A stretch of DNA of 11,273 nucleotides from DATKBT01 sp035546295. Its GTDB lineage: Bacteria > Acidobacteriota > Thermoanaerobaculia > Multivoradales > Multivoraceae. The notes beneath the pieces are model-generated. The model saw only the letters and a list, made by a program, of their open reading frames with translations, did no database searches and was not told the DNA's origin. Shown in pieces: positions 1-6,851 of this stretch. Numbering within the stretch: the stretch's first letter is position 1; every line of letters begins with the position of its first letter. Location: the NCBI GenBank assembly GCA_035546295.1, contig DATKBT010000037.1, positions 1 to 11,273 of the forward strand, written 5' to 3'. The position numbers and the translations under genes are program-made.

Positions 1-2133
1 CTGCTGCATCTCTCGCGCCGGCGAACCCGCGAGGCGGTGCCGTTCCCCTCCCTCATGTTCATCGCGCAGGTGCCGTACCGCTCGGTCCGGAGGCGCCGGC
101 TGCGCGATCGTCTGCTGCTGCTCCTGCGCTGTCTGGCGATCGCGCTGCTGGCGATGGCGTTCGCGCGTCCGCTGCTGCGCGCCGCGCCCGAGACCGCGCG
201 CGACACGCGCCGCGACGTCGTGCTGCTGGTCGACACCTCGTTCTCGATGGGCTACGGCGACCACATGGAGCGCGCGAAGGATGCCGCCAACGATCTGCTG
301 AGCGGCCTGCAGCCCGGAGATCGCGCGGCCGTGGTGTCGTTCGCCGAAAGCGCAACGGCCCAGGGCGCCTTCAGCGGCGACGCGGTCGTTCTCGGCCAGC
401 AGGTCGCGACGCTCGAGCCGGGGCCCGGTCGGACCCGCTACTCGACGGCTTTCAAGACGGCGCGCAGCCTGCTGCTCGATTCGTCCGCCGCCAACCGCGA
501 GGTGGTCCTGATCGGGGACCTCCAGCGGGGCGACTTCGGCGAGAACGAGGATGCACGGCTGCCCCCCGGCGTCGGCGTGACGATCGTCGACGTCGGCGAG
601 GGCGGCAAGGCCCTGAGCAACCTCGCGATCACCGAGGTCTCGCTCGATCGGAGACCCATCGACAACGCGTCCGAGGCGCGCGAGGAGATCGAGGTCTCGG
701 CGCGCGTGCTGCGCCGAGGGCCGGTGGGCGACGACGGGCCGGCGGTCGAGGCCGAGCTCTGGATCGACGGTCGTCAGGTCGGCCGCCGCGAGGCGGAGCT
801 CGAGGCCGACGGCAGCGCCAACCTTGCTTTCGAGCCGGTGGTGCTGCCCTCCGACGTCTACTCCCGCGGTGAGGTGCGGATCTCGGGCGATCTCCTCGAG
901 GCCGACAACCGCTTCCGATTCACGGTCTCCCCGGGGGATTCGATCCCGGTCCTGATCCTCGATGGCGGTCCGGGCGGCCGCAGCCCGTACGTCGCCGGGG
1001 CGCTGGCGACCGGCACCCGCCCGCGCTTCCGGCTCGACCGCACGTCGGCGAACAGCGTACGCGCCGACGAGATCCAGCGCGCGCGTGTGATCGTGATCGA
1101 CGATGCTCTGTCGCGGCTGACCGCCGACGCCCGTTCCGCTCTGATCGACGCGGTCGAGCGCGGCGCGGGGGCGCTGGTGCTGCTGGGGCGCTCCGAGAGC
1201 GGCGGCCTGCCGGCCTGGGGATTGGACGGCGACGAGCCCCTGCGGCAGGAGCTGTCCGGCCGCAGCCTGGCGTCGATCGACTACGACCATCCGATCTTCT
1301 CCCCCTTCGCGGCCGCGCGCAGCGGAGACCTTTCGGGGGCACGCTTCTTCCGCTATCGCGGCCTCTCCGAGCTGCCGTCGAGGGACCGGGACAAAGCCGC
1401 CGACAGCTCGCGCGAGGCCGCTGCCGGCGACGCCGCCAACCGTGAGGGGGAGAGAGTCGGCGGCGACGCCTCGGTGGTCGCGCGCTTCGACGACGGTTCG
1501 GCGGCCCTGATCGAGCGCCGGGTGGGGCGCGGCCGGGTGGCGATCTGGGCGAGCACCCTGGACGCCGAGTGGGGCGACCTGGTGCTGCAGCCGGTGTTCG
1601 TCCCCTGGATCGACCGCACCATGCAGCACCTCGCCGGCTTCGAGCCCGACCGGCCCTTCTACCGGGTCGGCCAGGTCGCGCGCCTCGACCTCGGCGAGCG
1701 CCAGGGTGAGGAGTGGCTGGTGGTCGACCCGGCGGAGAAGAGGACGACGGTGCCCGCCGAGCGGGAGTTGCTGCTGCCGGTGCGTGCCGATGGGTTCTAC
1801 GAGGTGCGACCGGTCGAGGGCAACGCGCAACGGGCGCTGGTGGTCGCTGCCAACCTCGACCCGGTCGAGTCGGACCTCACCCGCCTCGACGCCGTGGAGC
1901 TGCGCCTGTCGTTGAGCCAGGAGAGCGTGACGGTCGAGACCGCTGCCGAGAGCGGGGAGGATCGCGCCGCGGTCGAGCGCCAGCGGATCTGGTGGTACGT
2001 GCTTCTCGGGGCGCTGCTGCTGCTCGCGATCGAGGGCTGGCTGGCGAACCGCAAGGGCAGGCGAGTGCCGAGGATGGAGCGGGCCGAGAACTGGAACGCC
2101 GATGGACTTACGGCCGGGAGGCCTTCGACATGA
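1..2133 (+). CDS. BatA-like membrane protein with von Willebrand A domain (5'-truncated)
   Basis: The reading frame is open to base 1, and its first codons read HLSRRR...VPFPSL, the typical continuation of the BatA N-terminal domain (aerotolerance regulator type, PF07584/TIGR02226), so the true start lies upstream. A hydrophobic helix follows at about bases 110-180. A VWA domain starts near base 214, with the MIDAS motif DTSFS at 232-246 and a later conserved GD near 515-535. The middle (about 600-930) looks like a beta-sandwich. The region from about 946 resembles the class I glutamine-amidotransferase-like fold that often ends these proteins (IPVLILDGGPG), without an evident catalytic triad. 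A C-terminal membrane helix (IWWYVLLGALLLLAIEGW) is at about 1987-2043. VWA proteins of this family usually sit beside MoxR ATPases and DUF58 proteins and are thought to act in envelope complex assembly or stress tolerance; the exact role is unknown. Its stop overlaps the next start as ATGA, implying translational coupling. The family is clear; the function is not. Confidence 0.88.
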   Translation: MLHLSRRRTREAVPFPSLMFIAQVPYRSVRRRRLRDRLLLLLRCLAIALLAMAFARPLLRAAPETARDTRRDVVLLVDTSFSMGYGDHMERAKDAANDLLSGLQPGDRAAVVSFAESATAQGAFSGDAVVLGQQVATLEPGPGRTRYSTAFKTARSLLLDSSAANREVVLIGDLQRGDFGENEDARLPPGVGVTIVDVGEGGKALSNLAITEVSLDRRPIDNASEAREEIEVSARVLRRGPVGDDGPAVEAELWIDGRQVGRREAELEADGSANLAFEPVVLPSDVYSRGEVRISGDLLEADNRFRFTVSPGDSIPVLILDGGPGGRSPYVAGALATGTRPRFRLDRTSANSVRADEIQRARVIVIDDALSRLTADARSALIDAVERGAGALVLLGRSESGGLPAWGLDGDEPLRQELSGRSLASIDYDHPIFSPFAAARSGDLSGARFFRYRGLSELPSRDRDKAADSSREAAAGDAANREGERVGGDASVVARFDDGSAALIERRVGRGRVAIWASTLDAEWGDLVLQPVFVPWIDRTMQHLAGFEPDRPFYRVGQVARLDLGERQGEEWLVVDPAEKRTTVPAERELLLPVRADGFYEVRPVEGNAQRALVVAANLDPVESDLTRLDAVELRLSLSQESVTVETAAESGEDRAAVERQRIWWYVLLGALLLLAIEGWLANRKGRRVPRMERAENWNADGLTAGRPST

Positions 2134-5100
2134 CCGACTACACGTTCTCCGACGACCGGCTTCCCTACGACGAGCTCCTCCGAGTGGTGCGCTCGGCGCG
2201 CAACCGCTGGCGCCTGCGGGTCGCTCTGCGCGGCCTGTTGATCGTGGTCGGGGTCGGCTTCCTGACCTTCGCGGCCTCGGTCTTCGCCCTCGACTACTTC
2301 CTCTACACCGACGGCGCGGTGCGCATCTTCCGCGTGCTGACCTGGGTCACCCTGCTGGCGCTGGTCGTGCGCTTCCTCGCGGTGCCCCTGCTGCAACGGG
2401 TCCCCAACCGGCGCGTCGCGCTCTACATCGAGGAGAACGAGCCGTCGCTCAAGTCGGCGGTGCTCTCCGCGGTCGAGCTCTCGGAGGGCAAGCGGACGTC
2501 GCAGACCTCGCCCGCGCTCGAGCGCCGCCTGCTCGAGACCGCGCTGGAGCGCTGCGAGGAGGTCAAGTACGGCGGCAACATCGAGCGCTCGCGGCTGCGG
2601 CGGTTCTCGGGCGCGCTGGCCGGGGTCGCCGGCGCCGGCCTGCTCGCGGTCCTGGTCAGCCCGGCCTTCCTGCAGCACGGCGCGCTGCTGCTGTTCGCGC
2701 CGTGGAACGCGGCCGCCGACAATCCGTATCGCATCGGCGTCTCTCCCGGCGACGCCAAGGTGCCGCGGGGATCCGACCAGCGCGTGGTGGCGAGGCTGTT
2801 CGGCTTCGACGCGCAGGCCGACGTCCTGTTGCGCGAGGGGGAGGGCGCCGAGTGGCGGCGCCTGACGATGACCGGCGGCGACGGCTCCGATCTGTTCGGG
2901 CCGCTCGAGCGCGGCCGCGATTTCGAGATCATCCTGCTCGACCTGCAGGAGACCGTCGACTACATGGTCGAGGCGAGCGGGGTCCGCTCTTCCGTCCACC
3001 GGCTGACCGTCACCGACATCCCCTATGTCGAGCGCATCGATCTCGAGATCACCTTCCCCTCCTACACCGGGCTCGAGCCGCAGATCATCGAGGACGGCGG
3101 CGACATCGCGGCGCTGGCGGGGAGCGAGGTGCGTCTCGACATCACGCCGACGGTGCCGGTGTCGGGCGGCTTCCTGCGCCTCGAGGGGCGCGACGACGTG
3201 CCGCTCGAGCCGGGCGAGGAGGGCCGGTGGAGGGCGACGCTCGCGGTCGACCGCTCCGGCTACTACCGCGTCGACCTCGTCGACCTGGACGGCAACGAGT
3301 ACCGCGCCTCGGCCGAGATGGCGATCGACGCCTTGCGCGACCAGCCGCCGCTGCTGCGCATCACCGAGCCCGGCCGCGACGTGCGGGCCACCAAGATCGA
3401 CGAGATCTTCGTCGAGGTCACCGCCGAGGACGATTACGGGCTCGATCGCGTCGAGCTGGTGTACTCGGTCAACGGCGGCGAGGAGCAGAACACCGCGCTC
3501 TACCGGCGCAGCGGCGCTAAGGGTCAGAAGGAGGTCTCGGCCGGCCACACCTACTTCCTGGAGGAGCTCGAGCTGGTCGACGGCGACTTCATCTCCTACT
3601 TCGCCCGCGCGATCGACGGCAATCGCTTCGGCGGAACGCAGACCGAGGTCTCCGACATCTACTTCATCGAGATCCGGCCGTTCGGGCAGCAGTACCGGCG
3701 CGCCGACGGCGGCGGCATGGGCGGCGGCGGCGCCGGCGGCCTCGACAGCTCACTTTCGTTGCGCCAGCGCGAGATCATCGCCGCCACGTTCCGGCTCATC
3801 CGCGACCGCGAGGACTTCGAGAAGCAGGAGTACCACGAGAACTTGGCGACCGTCGGGCTCATGCAGTCACGCCTGCGCGAGCAGGTGATGACCCTGGTCA
3901 CGCGGATGAACAACCGCTCCCAGCTCTCGGGCGACGAGAACTTCAAGAAGATCGTCGAGGAGCTGTCGCAGGCGATGCCCGAGATGGCGTCGGCTGAGCA
4001 GAAGCTCGAGGAGGACCAGACCCAGGAGGCGCTCGGACACGAGCAGCGCGCGCTGACCTTCCTGCAGCGCGCCGAGGCCACCTTCCGCGACGTCCGGGTC
4101 GGCTTCGACCAGGGTGGGGGGGGCGGCGGCCAGGCCTCGCAGCTCTCCGAGGACCTCGCGGACCTGTTCGAGCTCGAGCTCGACAAGCTGCGCAACCAGT
4201 ACGAGGTGGTCCAGCGCGGCCAGGAGCAGCAGGTCTCCAATCAGGTCGACGAGGCGCTGCAGAAGCTCAAGGAGCTGGCGCGGCGGCAGCAGCAGGAGAA
4301 CGAGCGCAAGGCCCGGATGAGCAGCCAGCAGACCGGCGGCTCCGGCAGCGGCCAGCAGGAGCTGATCGAGGAGACCGAGGAGCTCGCCCGCAAACTGGAG
4401 CGTCTCGCGCGCGAGCAGGCGCGGCCCGAGCTGCGCGAGATCTCGCGCCGGCTCCAGGAGGCCGCCGACTCCATGAAGCGCGATGCGAGCCAGGGGCAGC
4501 AGGGGGGCTCGACCTCGGCGAGCGGGATCCAGGCCCTCGAGCGGCTGGAGGAGGCGAAGCGGCTGCTCGACAAGAACAAGGAGCGGCGTCTCGACGACGG
4601 CATGGAGGAGGTCGGCCAGCGCGCGCAGCGAGTCTCCGATCTCCAGCAGCGCATCCGGCAGGAGATCGACCGGATGGCCGAGGAGGGCGCCGAGGGCCAG
4701 GATTCCTCGAGCGGAAGCCAGCGCCAGCGGCCGGGGGAGCAGGGAACCGGCGGGCGCAGCGACGAGATGGAGCGGCTGCTCGAGCGCAAGAACCGCCTGC
4801 AGGAGGAGGTCGAGGGTCTCGAGGAGGACCTCGACCGGCTCGCGCGCCAGGCGCGCGAGGAAGATCCGAGCGTCGCTCGCGAGCTCCAGGGCGCCGCCAA
4901 CTCCGTGCGCAAGAACCAGCTCAAGGAGAAGATCCGCTACTCGCGCGCCGTGGTCGAGGGGCGCGACCCGGAGTACGCGCGGATGTTCGAGAACGAGATC
5001 TCGGCCAACGTCGACGAGCTGATCGAGCGCGTCGGCGGCGCGCGCGAGGCGATGGCGGGATCCGAGGAGGGGCAGAAGGAGGACAGCCTGGAGCAGGCGC

Positions 5101-5816
5101 GCCGGCTGGTCGAGAACCTCGAGTCGCTGGAGCGCAGGCTCGAAGAGCGCACCCAGGGCGGCCAGCAGGGCGAACAGGAAGGCGAAGGCGAAGGCGAACG
5201 CCAGGCCGACGCGGAGAGCCAGGGCCAGCAGGGCCAGCGCGGCGAGCAGGGGGAGCAGGAGGGCGAAGGGCAGGGCGAGGGCGAAGGGCAGGGTCGCCGC
5301 CAGGCGCGCCTCGGCGAGCGCGGCGAGCAGCAGGGCGAGGGTCGCGAGCGCGGCCAGAGCGAGGGCGAGGGCGAGGGAGACCGCAGCGGCTCTGCCGCCT
5401 CGCAGCGGGGGCAGTTCTCACGGATGGGCTCGAGCGAGGGGGGCAGCTTCCAGCCCGGGACCTTCACCGGCGAGGAGCTCCGCCAGCTCGATCGCGAGCT
5501 CGGCGAGCGGACCCGTGAGGCGCAGCAGCTCCGGGAGAGCTTGCGCGCCCGTGGAATGGACGTCTCGAACCTCGACGACATCATCGGCCAGATGCGGCGC
5601 TTCAACGTGCGGGGCCTCAACAACGACCCGCTGGCGCTCTCCGCGCTCCGCGAGGCTGTGGTCGAAGGGCTGCGCCAGTTCGAGTTCAGCCTCTGGCGCG
5701 AGCTCGAGGGCGGCGAGCAGCGCATCCGTCTCTCCGGCGACGACCAGGTGCCGCCGGGTTACGAAGAGCGGGTCGAGGAGTACTTCCGGTCGCTGGCGCG
5801 GGAGGGGAGGCGGTAG
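2130..5816 (+). CDS. DUF4175-like large membrane-anchored coiled-coil protein
   Basis: A protein of 1228 residues. The start at 2130 is supported by a GGGAGG ribosome site at 2116-2121 (8-base spacing) and the ATGA overlap with the BatA-like gene; the frame is open further upstream, but that part overlaps the BatA gene and has shadow composition. Hydrophobic segments lie at about residues 31-56, 63-88 and 160-182. Ig/cadherin-like beta domains follow (about 200-520), with typical phrases such as VSPGDAKVPRGSD, FPSYTG and AEDDYGLDRVELVY. Then come a glycine linker (about 526-538), long charged coiled coils with a poly-Gly hinge near 662-667, a Gln/Glu/Gly/Arg-rich stretch (about 1009-1084), and a conserved C-terminal domain ending VPPGYEERVEEYFRSLA. 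That ending and the DDYGL region match the DUF4175-like proteins that follow BatA genes in several phyla. After the third helix most of the chain is probably periplasmic (inference). No enzymatic motif is seen. A structural or scaffold role in a MoxR/Bat envelope system is plausible but unproven. Confidence 0.82.
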   Translation: MTDYTFSDDRLPYDELLRVVRSARNRWRLRVALRGLLIVVGVGFLTFAASVFALDYFLYTDGAVRIFRVLTWVTLLALVVRFLAVPLLQRVPNRRVALYIEENEPSLKSAVLSAVELSEGKRTSQTSPALERRLLETALERCEEVKYGGNIERSRLRRFSGALAGVAGAGLLAVLVSPAFLQHGALLLFAPWNAAADNPYRIGVSPGDAKVPRGSDQRVVARLFGFDAQADVLLREGEGAEWRRLTMTGGDGSDLFGPLERGRDFEIILLDLQETVDYMVEASGVRSSVHRLTVTDIPYVERIDLEITFPSYTGLEPQIIEDGGDIAALAGSEVRLDITPTVPVSGGFLRLEGRDDVPLEPGEEGRWRATLAVDRSGYYRVDLVDLDGNEYRASAEMAIDALRDQPPLLRITEPGRDVRATKIDEIFVEVTAEDDYGLDRVELVYSVNGGEEQNTALYRRSGAKGQKEVSAGHTYFLEELELVDGDFISYFARAIDGNRFGGTQTEVSDIYFIEIRPFGQQYRRADGGGMGGGGAGGLDSSLSLRQREIIAATFRLIRDREDFEKQEYHENLATVGLMQSRLREQVMTLVTRMNNRSQLSGDENFKKIVEELSQAMPEMASAEQKLEEDQTQEALGHEQRALTFLQRAEATFRDVRVGFDQGGGGGGQASQLSEDLADLFELELDKLRNQYEVVQRGQEQQVSNQVDEALQKLKELARRQQQENERKARMSSQQTGGSGSGQQELIEETEELARKLERLAREQARPELREISRRLQEAADSMKRDASQGQQGGSTSASGIQALERLEEAKRLLDKNKERRLDDGMEEVGQRAQRVSDLQQRIRQEIDRMAEEGAEGQDSSSGSQRQRPGEQGTGGRSDEMERLLERKNRLQEEVEGLEEDLDRLARQAREEDPSVARELQGAANSVRKNQLKEKIRYSRAVVEGRDPEYARMFENEISANVDELIERVGGAREAMAGSEEGQKEDSLEQARRLVENLESLERRLEERTQGGQQGEQEGEGEGERQADAESQGQQGQRGEQGEQEGEGQGEGEGQGRRQARLGERGEQQGEGRERGQSEGEGEGDRSGSAASQRGQFSRMGSSEGGSFQPGTFTGEELRQLDRELGERTREAQQLRESLRARGMDVSNLDDIIGQMRRFNVRGLNNDPLALSALREAVVEGLRQFEFSLWRELEGGEQRIRLSGDDQVPPGYEERVEEYFRSLAREGRR
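5154..5382 (+). repeat. Low-complexity Gln/Glu/Gly-coding repeat inside the DUF4175-like gene
   Basis: This stretch consists of irregular short repeats built from GGCGAG, GGCGAA and CAGGGC units, encoding runs such as QGEQEGEGEGE and GEGEGQG (residues about 1009-1084). It keeps the reading frame throughout. It probably forms a disordered, negatively charged linker between the coiled coils and the conserved C-terminal domain. Length variation between strains is expected from replication slippage. Confidence 0.8.
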
Positions 5817-5833
5817 ACACAGCCGCCGATGAG

Positions 5834-5861
5834 CCGAGTCGTCTCAGCGGCGACGACTCGG
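5834..5861 (+). terminator. Hairpin after the DUF4175-like gene, possible terminator
   Basis: A perfect 9-bp stem, CCGAGTCGT (5834-5842) with ACGACTCGG (5853-5861), closes a 10-base loop 17 bases after the stop codon at 5814-5816. No T-tract follows, so it is not a canonical intrinsic terminator. It may act as a factor-assisted terminator or as a stabilising mRNA 3' end. Its position in a convergent gene gap supports such a role. Confidence 0.45.
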
Positions 5862-5913
5862 GATCTTCGCCACGCTTCGCGATCGGCCGATACAGAAAAT
5901 GATTGCGGGAGCG

Positions 5914-5952
5914 GTCCGTCGTAGCGGCCGAGCTCCTGCTCGGCCGACGGAC
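5914..5952 (+). repeat. REP-like palindromic element, copy 1
   Basis: Sequence seen: outer arm GTCCGTCG (5914-5921), five unpaired bases, inner arm GCCGAGC (5927-5933), loop TCCT, inner arm GCTCGGC (5938-5944), outer arm CGACGGAC (5945-5952). Both stems are perfect (7 and 8 bp), giving a bulged hairpin. Bases 5920-5944 are identical to 11130-11154, and the shared part starts with CGTAG just before the hairpin. A 5' GTAG tetranucleotide followed by an imperfect hairpin is the known signature of REP elements mobilised by RAYT (TnpA-REP) transposases. No RAYT gene is in the window. The element lies between convergent genes, a usual REP location. Confidence 0.6.
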
Positions 5953-5987
5953 GCGGCGCGGCATCCCGCTTCCCCGCCCGCGCCGCG
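5952..5987 (-). terminator. GC-rich hairpin downstream of the crotonase gene, possible terminator
   Basis: A perfect 10-bp stem, CGCGGCGCGG (5952-5961) with CCGCGCCGCG (5978-5987), with a 16-base loop, begins 20 bases beyond the crotonase stop codon on the minus strand. No T-tract is present. In such GC-rich DNA, stems of this composition arise more easily by chance, so the call is tentative. It touches the outer arm of the neighbouring REP-like element. Confidence 0.3.
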
Positions 5988-6007
5988 CGCGGAGACACCC
6001 TGAGCTC

Positions 6008-6844
6008 CTAGAACTCCTCGTCCTTCCACCACGGGTAGTAGGAGGGCATGTCCTCGGACACCCGCTCCGGGAACTCCGGCCGGCGCTTCTCGAGGAAGGA
6101 GGCGACCCCCTCCTGGACGTCGCGGCTGCGGCCACGGCTGTAGATCCCGCGGGACTCGATGCGATGCGCCCGCATCGGCGACGAGCCCGAGAGCTGGCGC
6201 CAGAGCATCTGGCGAGTCAGCGCGACCGACACCGGAGCCGTGTTCTCGGCGATCTCGCGGGCGAGCGCGACGGCCGCGGGAACGACCTCCGCGTCGGCAA
6301 CGATCCGGCTGACGAGACCGCCCTCGAGCGCCTCTCGGGCGCTGAACACGCGGCCGGTTAGCATCCACTCCAACGCCTGCGAGATGCCCACGATGCGCGG
6401 CAGGAAGAAGGAGCTGCACGCCTCGGGCACCATCCCGCGGCGGGTGAAGACGAAGCCGAGCTTGGCGGTCTCCGCTGCGATCCTCACGTCCATCGGCAGG
6501 GTCATCGTCACGCCGACGCCGACCGCGGGGCCGTTGATCGCGGCGATCACGGGCTTGGTCAGGCGGAAGATCTCGAGCGAGAGCAGGCCGCCGCCGTCCC
6601 GGTACGCCTCCGGCTCCTGATCGCTGTGGAAGGTCTGGCCGCGCGCCTCGAGGTCGGCACCGGCGCAGAATCCGCGTCCGGCCCCCGTCACCACGACCGC
6701 GCGGACGTCGTCGTCACGGTCGGCGCGCCGGAAGGCGCCGAGCAGCGACTCGTGCAACTCGGCGTTGTAGGCGTTGAGCCGGTCGGGCCGGTTCAGCGTG
6801 AGGGTCAGGACGCCGTCGTCGAGCTGCTCGAGGACGCTTGCCAC
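6008..6844 (-). CDS. Crotonase-family enoyl-CoA isomerase/hydratase (ECI2-like active site)
   Basis: A 278-residue crotonase-fold protein of normal length. The oxyanion-hole segment AGRGFCAGADL lies at about 55-65 and the second one, NGPAVGVGVTMTLPMDV, at 104-120. By hand alignment to rat mitochondrial enoyl-CoA hydratase, the two catalytic glutamates (Glu144, Glu164) are replaced by Thr113 and Phe133. Instead Glu141 sits in MVPEACSS, the position of the catalytic glutamate in ECI2/PECI delta3-delta2-enoyl-CoA isomerases (PEGCSS in the human enzyme). Isomerisation of unsaturated acyl-CoAs in beta-oxidation is therefore more likely than hydration, although databases usually call such proteins enoyl-CoA hydratase. 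The C-terminus (IYSRGRSRDVQEGVASFLEKRRPEFP) is typical of this bacterial group. The start is GTG at 6844, with GGAG (6855-6858) overlapping the end of glyA, 7 bases upstream, so it is probably co-transcribed with glyA. Confidence 0.85.
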   Translation of the reverse strand: MASVLEQLDDGVLTLTLNRPDRLNAYNAELHESLLGAFRRADRDDDVRAVVVTGAGRGFCAGADLEARGQTFHSDQEPEAYRDGGGLLSLEIFRLTKPVIAAINGPAVGVGVTMTLPMDVRIAAETAKLGFVFTRRGMVPEACSSFFLPRIVGISQALEWMLTGRVFSAREALEGGLVSRIVADAEVVPAAVALAREIAENTAPVSVALTRQMLWRQLSGSSPMRAHRIESRGIYSRGRSRDVQEGVASFLEKRRPEFPERVSEDMPSYYPWWKDEEF

Positions 6845-6851
6845 CGCGGCG

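Noticed and set aside
37..39. GTG at 37 as the start of the BatA-like gene
   Set aside because: The frame continues upstream to base 1 with residues typical of the BatA N-terminal domain, so the start must lie outside the window.
2102..3520. Long Arg/Ala-rich open frame on the plus strand
   Set aside because: It lies in a shifted frame over the DUF4175-like gene and shows the Arg/Ala/Gly bias of a shadow frame with no domain.
1797..3548. Long open frame on the minus strand (583 codons)
   Set aside because: It is antisense to the BatA/DUF4175 genes, has a biased Asp/Val/Arg/Gln composition and no recognisable domain; such frames are common in very GC-rich DNA.
5154..5382. CRISPR-like or satellite array
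   Set aside because: The repeats are short, irregular and in frame with the coding sequence, with no constant repeat or unique spacers.
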